DNA of 64,000 bases from Hymenobacter siberiensis (GTDB taxonomy: Bacteria; Bacteroidota; Bacteroidia; Cytophagales; Hymenobacteraceae): contig NZ_JAHLZZ010000001.1 in assembly GCF_018967845.1 (NCBI RefSeq), positions 744,001 through 808,000 of the forward strand, read 5' to 3'. Each line of letters opens with the position of its first letter. Position 1 is the stretch's first letter. A model generated the notes under the pieces. It searched no databases, was not told where the DNA came from, and worked only from the letters and a program-made list of their open reading frames with translations. The position numbers and the translations under genes are program-made. Shown piece by piece: positions 8,168-17,909 of this stretch.

Positions 8168-11059
8168 TTAATGCGCCTGCAGCCAGTTGCGCCCGCTGCC
8201 CACTTCCACTTCCAACGGCACACCGCGGGGCAGGAGCAAGGCCGTAGTCATCAGCTCCTTGATTTTGGGGGTGATGTAGGCCACTTCCTCGGCCACGGCG
8301 TCGAACACGAGTTCGTCGTGCACCTGGAGTATCATCCTGGTGCCCAGCTTTTCCTCGCGCAGCCAGTGGTGGATGTTAATCATGGCCATTTTGATGATGT
8401 CGGCGGCCGTGCCCTGGATGGGGGCGTTGATGGCGTTGCGCTCGGTGTAGCCGCGCAGCGTGGCGTTGCGCGAGTTGATGTCGCGCAGGTAGCGTCGGCG
8501 CTTGAGCAGGGTTTCGGCGTATTCCAGCTCGCGGGCGCGGTTGATGCTGTCGTCCATAAACGCCTTTACCGATGGGAATTCCTGGAAATACGTCTCGATG
8601 ATATCCGTGGCTTCCTTGCGGCTGATGCCGATGCGCTGGGCCAGCCCGAAGGCCGAAATACCGTAGATGATGCCGAAGTTGACGGTTTTGGCCTTGCGGC
8701 GCATCTCCGAATCCACGGCTTCGATGGGCACGTGAAACACCTTGCTGGCCGTGCTGGCGTGCACATCGATGCCCAGCCGGAAGGCCTCAATCATGGTTTT
8801 ATCGCCCGAGAAGTCGGCCATGATGCGCAGCTCGACCTGCGAGTAGTCGGCGGCCAGCAGCACGTGCTGGTCGTCGCGCGGCACGAAGGCTTTGCGGATT
8901 TCGCGGCCACGCTCCGTGCGGATGGGGATGTTCTGCAGGTTGGGGTTCGTAGACGAAAGGCGGCCAGTGGCGGCCACGGCCTGGTTGAAGCTGGTGTGCA
9001 CGCGGCCATCGACCACGCTCACCAGTTGGGGTAGGGCCTCCACGTAGGTGCTGCGCAGCTTGGTGAGCTGGCGGTATTCGAGAATGAGGGCGGCGATGGG
9101 GTTTTCGGCGGCCAGCTGGCTCAGGATTTCCTCGCCGGTGGCGTACTGGCCGGTTTTGGTCTTCTTGACTTTGCCCTTGCCGATGTCCATTTTATCGAAC
9201 AGCACTTCGCCCAGCTGCTTCGGCGAGCCGATATTAAACTCCTGCCCGGCCTCCCGGAAAATCTGGGTTTCCAGCTCCGTGATGTAGCCTTGCAGCTCGG
9301 CCGAGTACTCGTTCATGGCCTCGCTGTCGATGCGGATGCCCTCGTACTCGATATCGGCCAGCACCGGCACCAGCGGGTTTTCCACGTCGTTGAGCAGGCC
9401 CAGCAGGCCCAGCTCCTTCAGCATCGGTTCGAAGACGTGCTTAAGCTGCAGGGTCACGTCGGCATCCTCGCAGGCGTAGTCCTTCACGGCGGCGGGTGCT
9501 AGGTCGGCCATCGTGATTTGCTTCTTGCCTTTGGGGCCGATGAGGTCGGTGATGGGCACCGGCGAGTAGTGCAGATACGTCTCGGCCAGCACGTCCATGT
9601 TGTGGCGCATGTCGGGCTCGATCAGGTAGTGGGCCAGCATGGTATCGAACAGCGGCCCCGAAATCCGCACGTTGTAGTGCTTGAGAATGGTGAGGTCGTA
9701 CTTGATGTTCTGGCCGATTTTCAGAATGGTTTTCGACTCGAAAAACGGGCAGAACTCGTCCACGATGGCCTGGGTAGCTTCCTGGTCGTCGGCCGGCACG
9801 GGTACGTAGTAGGCCTCGCCCGGCAGCCAGGCGAAGCTCATGCCTACCAGCCGCGCCGTCATGGTGTCGAGGCCGGTGGTTTCGGTGTCGAAGCTCACTT
9901 CCTCCTGCTGCAGCAGGAAGCTGAGCAGCGACTGGCGCAGCTCGGGCGTGTCCATCAGGTGGTACTGGTAGGGCACGTCTTCCAGGCGTTTGCGCGGGCC
10001 GCCGGGTGCACCGTAGCCGTCGGTTTCTCCCTCCTCGGCCCCGATGGCTACAGCCGCGTCCTCGCTGCTGCCGAACAGCGAGGCCTGGCCGCCGGGCACC
10101 AGCTTGGGCCGGCGCGTGGGCGTGCTGCCGGGCGCGGCCACGCTGGCCGGGGTGCGCTGTGGGCCGCTGCCGCTCAGGATGCGGGCCGCCAGCTGCCGGA
10201 ACTCCAGCTCGTCGAACAGCTCACGCAGGGTGGCTTCGTCGGGTGCATCGAGCACCAGCTTGTCGGCCTCAAAATCGAGCGGGACGTTGACGTGGATGGT
10301 GGCCAGCTCCTTGCTCATCAGGCCCTGCTCGGCGAAGTTGCGCACGTTTTCCTGCTGCTTGCCCTTGAGCTCGTGGGTATTGGCCAGCAGGTTTTCCACC
10401 GAGCCGTACTTCTGAATGAGCGTCTTGGCCGTTTTCTCGCCGATGCCGGGGATGCCGGGAATGTTGTCGGAGGCGTCGCCCTGGAGGCCCAGAATGTCAA
10501 TCACCTGCTCCACGCGCTCAATCTCGAAGCGGGCCAGTACGTGGGCCACGTCCAGAATCTCGGCCGCGTTGCCCATGAAGGCGGGGCGGTAAATCTTGAT
10601 GTTCTCCGTCACCAGCTGGCAGTAGTCCTTGTCGGGCGTCATCATAAACACCTCGAAGCCTTCCTTTTCGGCCTTCTGGGCCAGCGTGCCAATCACGTCG
10701 TCGGCCTCAAATCCGTCCATCATCAGGATGGGAATGTGGAAGCCCGCGATGATTTTCTTGATGTAGGGCAGGGCAATGCCGATGTCCTCGGGCATGGCTT
10801 GGCGTTGGGCCTTGTACTCGGCGTACTGCTCGTGCCGGAAAGTCTTTTTCGGCCCGTCGAAGCACACCCCGATGTGGGTGGGTTTTTCCTTTTGCAATAC
10901 TTCTACCAGCGTGTTGGTAAAGCCCAGCACGGCCCCCGTGTTCATGCCCTTGGAATTGATGCGTGGGTTTTTGCTGAACGCGAAGTGCGAGCGGTAGATG
11001 AGGGCAAAGGCATCAAGCAGGAAGAGCTTCTTGGGAGCGGCGGCGGCGGTGTCAGACAT
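8168..11059 (-). CDS. polA: DNA polymerase I
   Basis: 963 residues from MSDTAAAAPK. The N-terminal 5'-nuclease domain has LLDAFALIYRSHFAF and the FEADDVIGTLA acidic motif. A 3'-5' exonuclease domain has intact DEDD residues (SFDTETTGLD, NIKYDLTILK, DYACEDADVT), so proofreading is likely active. The polymerase domain has motif A (LAADYSQVELRIMA), motif B (RRKAKTVNFGIIYG) and motif C (LQVHDELVFD). The ATG at 11059 is preferred over an ORF start at 11134, which would overlap the divergent exonuclease gene. It fills gaps and removes primers in replication and repair. Confidence 0.97.
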   Translation of the reverse strand: MSDTAAAAPKKLFLLDAFALIYRSHFAFSKNPRINSKGMNTGAVLGFTNTLVEVLQKEKPTHIGVCFDGPKKTFRHEQYAEYKAQRQAMPEDIGIALPYIKKIIAGFHIPILMMDGFEADDVIGTLAQKAEKEGFEVFMMTPDKDYCQLVTENIKIYRPAFMGNAAEILDVAHVLARFEIERVEQVIDILGLQGDASDNIPGIPGIGEKTAKTLIQKYGSVENLLANTHELKGKQQENVRNFAEQGLMSKELATIHVNVPLDFEADKLVLDAPDEATLRELFDELEFRQLAARILSGSGPQRTPASVAAPGSTPTRRPKLVPGGQASLFGSSEDAAVAIGAEEGETDGYGAPGGPRKRLEDVPYQYHLMDTPELRQSLLSFLLQQEEVSFDTETTGLDTMTARLVGMSFAWLPGEAYYVPVPADDQEATQAIVDEFCPFFESKTILKIGQNIKYDLTILKHYNVRISGPLFDTMLAHYLIEPDMRHNMDVLAETYLHYSPVPITDLIGPKGKKQITMADLAPAAVKDYACEDADVTLQLKHVFEPMLKELGLLGLLNDVENPLVPVLADIEYEGIRIDSEAMNEYSAELQGYITELETQIFREAGQEFNIGSPKQLGEVLFDKMDIGKGKVKKTKTGQYATGEEILSQLAAENPIAALILEYRQLTKLRSTYVEALPQLVSVVDGRVHTSFNQAVAATGRLSSTNPNLQNIPIRTERGREIRKAFVPRDDQHVLLAADYSQVELRIMADFSGDKTMIEAFRLGIDVHASTASKVFHVPIEAVDSEMRRKAKTVNFGIIYGISAFGLAQRIGISRKEATDIIETYFQEFPSVKAFMDDSINRARELEYAETLLKRRRYLRDINSRNATLRGYTERNAINAPIQGTAADIIKMAMINIHHWLREEKLGTRMILQVHDELVFDAVAEEVAYITPKIKELMTTALLLPRGVPLEVEVGSGRNWLQAH

Positions 11060-11132
11060 AAGGCGAAGGTACGGCCGGGCGGGAAAGTGCTGGCTCGGCA
11101 GCGTTGCGTGGCTTCTTACGTATACTCTCGCC

Positions 11133-11768
11133 ATGCGCTACGTTTCCCTCGACCTCGAAACCTCCGGCTCGAACCCCGCCCGGCACCAGATTCTGGAGCT
11201 GGCTGCCGTGGTGGAAGACTCCCGCCACCCGCTGCCGCTGAATGAGCTGCCCGCCTTCCGCCGCGTGGTGCGCCACCCCGAGTACGCGGGCACCGCCGGC
11301 GCCATTGCCCTCAATGCCCGCCTTTTCGCGGAGCTGGCCCGTAAGGAGCCCAACCCCGAGCTGTGCACGCCCGCCGAGCTGCTGCCCCAGCTGCGCGATT
11401 TCCTGCTGCTACAGGGCTTTCGGCCCGACAAAAACGACTGTCTTTCGGTCACCATGGCCGGCAAAAACATCGGCGTGTTCGACCTGGGATTCCTGAAAGA
11501 GCTGCCCGGCTGGGGCGCTCTCGTGCGCGCCGAGCCCGCCATGCTCGACCCGGCCGCCTTCTACCTCAACTGGCGCAAAGACGCGCGCCTGCCCAGCATG
11601 AGCATCTGCAAGGCGCGCGCCGGCCTGGAGCGCGAAGTGGCCCACGAGGCCCTCGCCGATGCCTTGGATGTGGTGCGCCTGCTCCGGCCCTTCTACGAAC
11701 TGCCGGTGTACAAGCAGGTGCCGGCTCCCGAAGCGCTCCAGGTACCCGAAGCACCCCGGGAAGCTTAA
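11133..11768 (+). CDS. DEDDh-type 3'-5' exonuclease
   Basis: 211 residues. It begins with the exonuclease I motif SLDLETSGSNP (D and E at about 6 and 8). The terminal ExoIII motif is HEALADALDVVR (H and D), and a middle Asp lies in GVFDLGFL. These are the DEDDh ligands of the RNase T/oligoribonuclease/DnaQ superfamily, so it is probably a soluble exonuclease on DNA or short RNA. It is divergent from polA with 73 bp between the starts. The 3' end overlaps the convergent LytTR regulator by 4 bp. Confidence 0.82.
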   Translation: MRYVSLDLETSGSNPARHQILELAAVVEDSRHPLPLNELPAFRRVVRHPEYAGTAGAIALNARLFAELARKEPNPELCTPAELLPQLRDFLLLQGFRPDKNDCLSVTMAGKNIGVFDLGFLKELPGWGALVRAEPAMLDPAAFYLNWRKDARLPSMSICKARAGLEREVAHEALADALDVVRLLRPFYELPVYKQVPAPEALQVPEAPREA

Positions 11769-12472
11769 ATGCGCTGCAAACCCTTGAAGAAGGCCTCCTG
11801 GTACGACTTGCCGATGGGCACAAAGTGGCCGCCGCTCAGGTTGGCCGTATTGTCCTCAATGGATTCGATGTGCTGGGTATTGAGCAGATAGCTGCGGTGC
11901 ACCCGCATAAAGTTCGGGAACGACCCCAGCCGGGTTTCCAGCGATTTAAGCGTGGTGTACACGATGTACTTGTGCTTGGGCGTCACGATGTTGACGTAGT
12001 CAGATAGGGCTTCCACATACAGCACTTCATCGAAATCGATGCGTACCATGCGGCTATTCACCTTCACAAACAGGTCGGCGCTGGTGGGGATGTCGGCTAC
12101 GGGTGCGGCGCCCGGGGCCCGGCGCGAGGCCACGCGCTGCACGGCTTGCGTGAAACGGGCAAAATCGAACGGCTTCACCAGGTAGTCGGTCACGCGCAGC
12201 TCGAAGGCATCGACGGCGAAATCCTGCCGGGCGGTGGTGATGATGACTTCGGGCGGGTTGGTGAGTACGCGCAGCAGCTCCAGGCCGCTGAGGTGCGGCA
12301 TCTCAATGTCGAGAAACAGCACATCGACTTTATTGCCTTCGCGGAAAAAGGTGAGCCCGGCAATGCCGTCGTTTAGCGAAGCCACCAGCTTCAGGTTGGG
12401 CGTGAGTTCGACGTAGTGCTCCAGCGTCAGCCGGTTGATTTCGTCGTCGTCGATAATAGCGCAGGTCATCAT
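11765..12472 (-). CDS. LytTR-type response regulator
   Basis: 235 residues. An N-terminal receiver domain carries the acidic pair at Asp8-10, phospho-acceptor Asp55 (LFLDIEMP) and Lys99 (LVKPFDF). A C-terminal LytTR DNA-binding domain (about 130-235) has the motif FMRVHRSYLLNTQHI. All receiver residues are present, so it is likely phosphorylated, but no histidine kinase lies next to it. It is an orphan regulator here. Its stop overlaps the stop of the convergent exonuclease gene by 4 bp, so both share a 3' boundary with no terminator. Confidence 0.93.
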   Translation of the reverse strand: MMTCAIIDDDEINRLTLEHYVELTPNLKLVASLNDGIAGLTFFREGNKVDVLFLDIEMPHLSGLELLRVLTNPPEVIITTARQDFAVDAFELRVTDYLVKPFDFARFTQAVQRVASRRAPGAAPVADIPTSADLFVKVNSRMVRIDFDEVLYVEALSDYVNIVTPKHKYIVYTTLKSLETRLGSFPNFMRVHRSYLLNTQHIESIEDNTANLSGGHFVPIGKSYQEAFFKGLQRI

Positions 12473-12683
12473 AGGAGAGGAAGGGAATCGAAAAGGGCGC
12501 GAACCGGGTAGTGGAAGTTAGGAAGTCTAATTCTTTGACGATATAAAGTAACCACTCAGGGGGCAAAACGCGGTAAATACCCGGAAGTATGAAGGCACCG
12601 GAACCGGCGCTATTTAGGTTTCGGGAGGGTAGTACGCAATATATAAAGGCGCTACTGAACTACCGGCTTTAGCTTTTCGGATT
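12473..12683. other. Intergenic region upstream of the LytTR gene
   Basis: This stretch is the 5' region of the regulator gene and leads into a short gene remnant at 12684. Including that remnant, the region without an intact gene is 340 bp. I see no clear promoter match or structure. Confidence 0.4.
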
Positions 12684-12788
12684 ATGATGCGGGCACGCAC
12701 CCCGGGGCTTGTGTTGATGGGATGGGCGTGCGTTGCGGGAGCCCGGGCCGTTGGCAACCCCAAGCCGCTCACGCTGGCGCAGGACTAA
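12684..12788 (+). pseudogene. Possible 5' remnant of an outer-membrane efflux gene
   Basis: A 34-codon ORF that reads as a signal peptide (MMRARTPGLVLMGWACVAGA) followed by NPKPLTLAQD and a stop. The sequence PLTLAQ directly after a signal peptide is the usual beginning of TolC-family proteins. The rest of such a gene is absent; the next 24 bp lead into the convergent kmo gene. It is therefore probably a fragment left after a deletion. It could also be a small secreted peptide. Confidence 0.35.
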
Positions 12789-12812
12789 TTAATTGAAAAT
12801 ACCATATATAGC

Positions 12813-14192
12813 CTAGTGGCGGCCGGCCATTTCCTGCTGCACCAGGGCCTGCACCGCCGGCTGGTCGTAGTCGGCCTCGGCCTGAATGTGGGGCATGAGG
12901 CGGGCCATGATGGCATCCTGGCGCTGGCCGGCGGCCAGGGCCTCGGCGTAGGGCGTATCGGAAAAGGTGACCTGCGAATACAGCGGAACCCACTGGCCGG
13001 GAAACTGGCCCGAGATTTTTGCCTCAATTTTCTTCTGAAGCAGGAAAACGGGGTCGGCCACGCGGTCGCGCATCTCCACAAAGTTGTAGAGGGCCAGGTC
13101 GGCCATGGCGTCATTGTTGGGCTTGCGCTCGGCCTGAAATTCGGCAAAAATGGTGTCCCAGGCTGAGTCGCCGTACTCGTCGAACAGCGCATTGAGCACC
13201 GTGCAGTCCTCAAAGCCGGCATTCATGCCCTGGCCGTAGAAGGGCACAATGGCATGCGCCGCATCGCCGAGCAGCAGCACGTCGTCGTTGTACTTCCACG
13301 GAAAGCACTTGATGGTGAGCAGCGAGCCCGTGGGGTGCGCAAAAAACTCCTCCGTCAGGGCCGGCATAAGGGATACGGTATCGGGAAACACGCGGTCGAA
13401 AAAGGCCGCGACCTCGGCCGGCGTTTGCAGGGCGGCGAAGCTCTCGGCACCTTCGTAGGGAAAAAACAGCGTGGCATTGAAAGAGCCGTCGAGGTTAGGC
13501 AGCGCAATCATCAGGTACTGCCCGCGCGGCCAGATGTGCAGGGCGTTTTTCTCAATCTGCCACGCGCCGCCCGGGCCGGCGGCAATGGTAAGCTCCTTGT
13601 AGCCGTAATCGAGAAAGTCCTGCGAGTAGTCGAAGCGGTCGGTGCGCTGCAAGGCGCTGCGCACCGCCGAAAAGGCCCCATCGGTGCCAAACAGGCGGGT
13701 GTAGGGCGCGGTATGCTCCTCCTGGGTTTCGGTGTCGCGCAGGCGCAGCTCTTTGGTTTTCAAGTCAATGCCGAGGCACTGCTGGCCGAAGTTAAACGTC
13801 ACCCCGGTTTGGCCCTCGGCCAGGTCGAGCAGGCGGCGGTTGAGGTGGCCCCGGTTCACGGAGTAAATGGCCTGCCCGTCGTGCCCATACGGCTGGCGGG
13901 TGAGGTTGCCCTGCACGTCGTGCATCACGCGGCCACTCATGGGAATGCCCACTTGGCGGATGTCGTTGGCCACGCCCACGCCGCCCAGGGCCTTCCAGCC
14001 CCGGTCCGACAGGGCCAGGTTGATGGAGCGGCCCTCCTGGAAGCCGGCGCGGCGCGGGTCGCCCCGCCGCTCAAATACCTCCACGGCGTGCCCGCGACGG
14101 GCCAGGTACAACGAGAGCAAAGAACCCACCAGCCCGGCACCCATTACGGTGATGCGTTCGGTGGTGGGGTGGGCGGGGGCGGGGGTGGCCAT
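12813..14192 (-). CDS. kmo: Kynurenine 3-monooxygenase
   Basis: 459 residues. The N-terminal FAD-binding motif is VMGAGLVGSLLSLYLARRG with ERRGDPR following. The family block GRSINLALSDRGWKAL, the second FAD motif LLLGDAAHAIVPFYGQGMNAGFED and a hydrophobic C-terminal region match KMO. It hydroxylates L-kynurenine using NADPH and oxygen, in tryptophan breakdown towards 3-hydroxyanthranilate and NAD. The ATG at 14192 leaves a 16-residue leader before the FAD motif; an upstream ATG at 14306 would add 38 residues without family similarity. No other kynurenine-pathway gene is nearby. It is divergent from the TonB receptor gene. Confidence 0.92.
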   Translation of the reverse strand: MATPAPAHPTTERITVMGAGLVGSLLSLYLARRGHAVEVFERRGDPRRAGFQEGRSINLALSDRGWKALGGVGVANDIRQVGIPMSGRVMHDVQGNLTRQPYGHDGQAIYSVNRGHLNRRLLDLAEGQTGVTFNFGQQCLGIDLKTKELRLRDTETQEEHTAPYTRLFGTDGAFSAVRSALQRTDRFDYSQDFLDYGYKELTIAAGPGGAWQIEKNALHIWPRGQYLMIALPNLDGSFNATLFFPYEGAESFAALQTPAEVAAFFDRVFPDTVSLMPALTEEFFAHPTGSLLTIKCFPWKYNDDVLLLGDAAHAIVPFYGQGMNAGFEDCTVLNALFDEYGDSAWDTIFAEFQAERKPNNDAMADLALYNFVEMRDRVADPVFLLQKKIEAKISGQFPGQWVPLYSQVTFSDTPYAEALAAGQRQDAIMARLMPHIQAEADYDQPAVQALVQQEMAGRH

Positions 14193-14715
14193 AGAGCGCG
14201 GTGCTTGAAGTAGGGGGTGGGGCCGAAGCCGCGACGAAGCTACTACGGCCCGTGCGGTTAGCGCGGCGGGCTCAAAAAAACCCGACGAGGTATCAATTAC
14301 ATTCATCGTTTAAAGTTTATAATTGGTCGTAAAATCAGCTGGTCAGACAACGTTTGCCGGACCTTTGATGAATTAGAACTAAAACAACTTTTGCTATGAC
14401 GCATTTTTGATTCCGATACAAGCAAGCAGGCTATACGCGGTGGCGGTGCCGGACGGCCCAGGTTCGGACGGCGGTGCTGGTATTGCCCCTGGCAGCTGCT
14501 AGCCGGTGTGCACCTTGCACGGCCGCGTGGTGGCGCACGCAATCCGTAGTGGTGCCGCCGGTTCCCATCCGTGTTATGCTGCAGATTGGAAATTGCCTGG
14601 TGGGGGAAGAAGGAGACCCGCAATTGACCGGACACCCCGACATCAGATACTAAATGATTGTTATTCAGAATATATAGCTCGGCTATTGGGACGATGAAAT
14701 AAGCGCATGCTGCGC
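14193..14715. other. Divergent intergenic region between kmo and the TonB receptor
   Basis: Over 500 bp without a recognised gene. The part next to kmo is AT-rich (about 14307-14420) and probably holds the kmo promoter. The middle is GC-rich, with a short ORF (14506-14697) I do not recognise. The right end leads into the TonB receptor promoter. Confidence 0.45.
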
Positions 14716-14743
14716 TTGATACCGGGAATAAGTAGTAGGTTTG
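14716..14743 (+). promoter_or_regulatory. Bacteroidota-type promoter for the TonB receptor
   Basis: TTG at 14716-14718 and an exact TAnnTTTG match (TAGGTTTG, 14736-14743) with 17 bp between. It is placed 27 bp before the ATG at 14771. Confidence 0.5.
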
Positions 14744-14770
14744 CGTACTGTTTTTAAAAATTCCCAAATA

Positions 14771-17497
14771 ATGCAACAACGTTACTTTTTTCTTATCATA
14801 TGCCTGATGCTGGCGTTGACCGGCTGGGCGCAGGTACCCCAAACCATCAGCGGCACCGTGCAAACGGAGGCCGGAATGCCCCTGCCAGGGGCCACTATTT
14901 TCTTCAAAGGCACCTACAATGGCGGTAGCACCAACGAGGAAGGTCAGTTTCAGATAAAAGCGGATTTTTCCAAGGGACCGCAGGTGCTTTCCATCTCGTT
15001 TGTGGGCTACGAAACCCAGATGCTCACCCTGGCTCAGCCCGACAATGCGCTGGTGGTAACGCTGCGCCCCAGCGCCGTGCTCGACCAGGTGGTGGTGGCC
15101 GCTTCCCGCGTAGAGGAAAGCATCGGCCAGGTGCCGGTGACGGTGGAAAAGCTCAGCCAGCGGCAGGTGGAGCAAATTACGACTCCCGATTTGGTGGCCG
15201 GTCTCGGCCGCTTCAAGGGCATTGATGTGAGCAGCTCCAGCTTGCTCACCACCAGCTTCAGCACGCGGGGCTTCAACTCCTCGCGCTCGGAGCGCGTCAT
15301 TCAACTCTCGGATTATATGGACACGCAGGTGCCCAGCCTGAGCAGCTACTTCGGCAACCTGCTGGGTGCGCCGGTGCTCGACGTGGCCAGCGTGGAGATT
15401 GTGCACGGCCCGGCCTCGGCCCTCTACGGGGCCAACGCCTTCAACGGCGTACTGCTCACCAACTCGAAAGACCCCTTCAAAGAACCCGGCCTGACGGTGC
15501 GCCTGCGCGGCGGCAACCGCGACCTGCTGGACGGCCAGCTGCGCTACGCCACCAAAATCGGCGAGCGGGTGGCATTCAAAATCTCGGGTGGCGCTACGGT
15601 GGCCAACGATTTTATTGCCGACAATAAAGACGCAACTTCGGCCCTGATTGAGCCAGCCAACAATCAGCCCGGCTCGGCGGCGGGCTACGACGCAGTGAGC
15701 CGTTACGGCGATGTGAACACGGGCTACGTTTTTGCCAATGTGCTGGTGAACCCGGCCACGCGTCAGCCCTACACCAATGCCCAGGGCCAGCCCATTCCGA
15801 CGCCGGCCGAGCTGCGCGGCAAAACCTTGTTTCTGCCCGGCTTCTCCGAAAGCGAGCTGGTGGCCGGCGACAACAAAACCCATTCCTACAAAGTCGCGCC
15901 CAGCCTGTCGGTGCTCCTCACCAACAGCATCAAGGCCACGGCCGACTATAAGTACACCAATGCCACCACTACGTACCAGAGTGCCAGCCGCTACCGTTTC
16001 GTAAATGGTGGGGCGCATCAGGGCCGGGTGCAGCTGGAAGGCCGCAACTGGTTTGTGCGCGCCTTCACAACGCACGATTTCTCGGGCGGCACCGGGGCGC
16101 AGGCCGATGGTTCCTACAACCTCGGCTTCCTGGGGGGCTTCCTGCAAAATCAGGTGGTGCCCGGCGCTACCACCACCACCTACGGCCAGCGCTACGTGGC
16201 CACTTACCTGGGCGGCCTGGCGGCGGGCTTGCCCGTTGCAAATGCTGCTTCCGGGGCAGCCGCTACCTTGCTGCAGCCCGGCACCCAGCTATTTGACGAA
16301 GCTCGCAACAAAGTTATCCATGACCCAACGCCCGGGCAGGGCGCGTTGCTGGTTATTCGCTCCATTCTCAACGAGGGCAGCGGCCAGTACACCTTCAACA
16401 ATAGCATTGCCGACCTGACCGTGGGCGCGGCCTACCGCCAGTACCTGCTGGGCTCCGATGGCAGCCTGTTTGAGGATACCAAGGGCGGCGACCGCATCAA
16501 AAACTATGAGTACGGAGCCTACGCCCAAGCCACCAAAGCCCTGTTCGATAGCCACCTGAAGCTGGCTGCCGCCGGCCGCGTCGACCAGTTTCAGAACTTC
16601 GGCATGGCGTTTTCACCCCGGGCATCGGTTGTTTTCTCGCCGGGAGCCGATAAGCTCCAGAACTTCCGCGCCAGCTTTAGCCGGGCCTTCCGGGCACCCA
16701 CGCAGAACGACCAGTACATCAAGCTCGACGTGGGCCGGGCCTTCCTGCTGGGCAACGTGCGCGGCGGTTTCGACGGCTACACGCTGGATGTGCTCAAGGG
16801 CGCGTCGCCGGCCGATGCCGCCAACCTCTACCACGCCGACAAGCTGCGCCTCGAAGAAGTGAACAGCTACGAAGTGGGCTACCGCGCCGAGCTGTTCAAG
16901 AAGCTCTACATCGACGTGGACTACTTCTACAGCACGTACAACAACTTCATTGCTACCCAGAACTTTGTGGGCCGCCTCGATGGTACGCGTCCCGCGCCGG
17001 CCGAGCTGGCCACCACCAATGCTCCCGGCAGCAACGTGCGCGTAATTCAGATTGCGGCCAACGTAGACCAGCGCGTGCAGAGCCAGGGTGCGGGCGTCAC
17101 GCTGAGCTACGCCTTCGCTCCAAGCCTCACCCTGAATGGCAACTATAGCTACAACGAACTCATTACGAAGAATTTGAAGGCTGGCACGCAGTCGTTCTTC
17201 AACACGCCAAAGCATAAGTTCAACTTCGGCCTCGATGGCCAGCTGCTGAACCGGGCGCTGAGCTACAACGTGAACTACCGCTGGGTCGATAGCTTCCTCT
17301 ACGAGTCCACCTTCGCCACCGGCACCGTGTCCACGGCCCAGACCGTGGATGCGCAGCTGGGCTACAGCCTCAAGGCGCTGCATACCACGCTGCAAGCCGG
17401 CGTCACCAACCTCTTTGATACCGCCAACCTGCAGGTGTACGGCGCGCCCAGCTACGGCCGCATCGGCTATTTCGGGCTGCTGTTCGACATCAAGTAG
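14771..17497 (+). CDS. TonB-dependent receptor with carboxypeptidase-like N-terminal domain
   Basis: 908 residues. A signal peptide (MQQRYFFLIICLMLALTGWA) is followed by a CarboxypepD_reg-like domain (QTISGTVQTEAGMPLPGATI..., about 20-105). The plug domain (VVVAASRVEESIGQVPVTVE, then SVEIVHGPASALYGANAFNG) and a C-terminal 22-strand barrel ending GRIGYFGLLFDIK follow. It imports a large ligand across the outer membrane using TonB energy. No SusD-like partner follows, so it is not a SusCD-type pair; a siderophore or cobalamin-type ligand is possible but unproven. The track start (TTG) lies in the promoter, so the ATG at 14771 is taken. Confidence 0.92.
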   Translation: MQQRYFFLIICLMLALTGWAQVPQTISGTVQTEAGMPLPGATIFFKGTYNGGSTNEEGQFQIKADFSKGPQVLSISFVGYETQMLTLAQPDNALVVTLRPSAVLDQVVVAASRVEESIGQVPVTVEKLSQRQVEQITTPDLVAGLGRFKGIDVSSSSLLTTSFSTRGFNSSRSERVIQLSDYMDTQVPSLSSYFGNLLGAPVLDVASVEIVHGPASALYGANAFNGVLLTNSKDPFKEPGLTVRLRGGNRDLLDGQLRYATKIGERVAFKISGGATVANDFIADNKDATSALIEPANNQPGSAAGYDAVSRYGDVNTGYVFANVLVNPATRQPYTNAQGQPIPTPAELRGKTLFLPGFSESELVAGDNKTHSYKVAPSLSVLLTNSIKATADYKYTNATTTYQSASRYRFVNGGAHQGRVQLEGRNWFVRAFTTHDFSGGTGAQADGSYNLGFLGGFLQNQVVPGATTTTYGQRYVATYLGGLAAGLPVANAASGAAATLLQPGTQLFDEARNKVIHDPTPGQGALLVIRSILNEGSGQYTFNNSIADLTVGAAYRQYLLGSDGSLFEDTKGGDRIKNYEYGAYAQATKALFDSHLKLAAAGRVDQFQNFGMAFSPRASVVFSPGADKLQNFRASFSRAFRAPTQNDQYIKLDVGRAFLLGNVRGGFDGYTLDVLKGASPADAANLYHADKLRLEEVNSYEVGYRAELFKKLYIDVDYFYSTYNNFIATQNFVGRLDGTRPAPAELATTNAPGSNVRVIQIAANVDQRVQSQGAGVTLSYAFAPSLTLNGNYSYNELITKNLKAGTQSFFNTPKHKFNFGLDGQLLNRALSYNVNYRWVDSFLYESTFATGTVSTAQTVDAQLGYSLKALHTTLQAGVTNLFDTANLQVYGAPSYGRIGYFGLLFDIK

Positions 17498-17518
17498 AAA
17501 GAAATATTGCTGACGGGA

Positions 17519-17551
17519 AGCTCCAACCAGTTTCTGGTTGGGGCTTTTTTT
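17519..17551 (+). terminator. Intrinsic terminator after the TonB receptor
   Basis: GCTCCAACCAG pairs with CTGGTTGGGGC around a TTT loop and is followed by seven T residues. Confidence 0.9.
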
Positions 17552-17909
17552 ATGGCCATCGAATGACGGGCTTCGTTACTGTGGCGCTTGGCAGCCAAGC
17601 TGGTACGCTCCTTGTAAACGCCCGGCTGCCGCAGCTGCAAGCAAGCTGGAAAACGGTTGAGATAACCAGCGCTTCTTACCGCTATTATTCATCCTGTTTA
17701 TGCCCCGTTCTACTGCTGCCCGCCGCCCGGCCCACCCGCCCGCTGCCCTGCCCGAGTCATCCCTCCCTGCAGATGAGCCTCCGGCTGCCGCCCGGCCCGG
17801 CGAGGCAAAGGAGGTACAGCTCATCTCAACCCCGGTTTTGCGAGTGGGCGAATACGAAGGTGGGCGACGGCTACTGCCCGCGCCTGCATGGCCACCCGGG
17901 CATTCGCTA
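17552..17909. other. Region without a recognised intact gene
   Basis: A 358-bp gap between the TonB receptor terminator and the alkB-like gene. An ORF starting at 17700 (MPRSTAARRPAHPPA...) reads as Pro/Ala-rich low complexity, then ISTPVLRVGEYEGGRRLLP, and runs on antisense into the next gene. The second part looks more protein-like than the first, and the neighbouring frame ends GDGYCPRLHGHPGIRY. It may be the decayed start of a small gene; I do not recognise it. Confidence 0.35.

Noticed and set aside
9518..11245. A 575-codon open frame on the plus strand
   Set aside because: It is antisense to polA, which has complete family motifs; the frame has no protein features.
14506..14697. A short ORF between kmo and the TonB receptor
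   Set aside because: No recognisable family or composition typical of protein, and no ribosome-binding site that stands out.
14303..16147. A 614-codon open frame on the minus strand
   Set aside because: It is antisense to the TonB receptor gene and has only His/Gly/Arg-rich composition from GC-rich codon shadowing.
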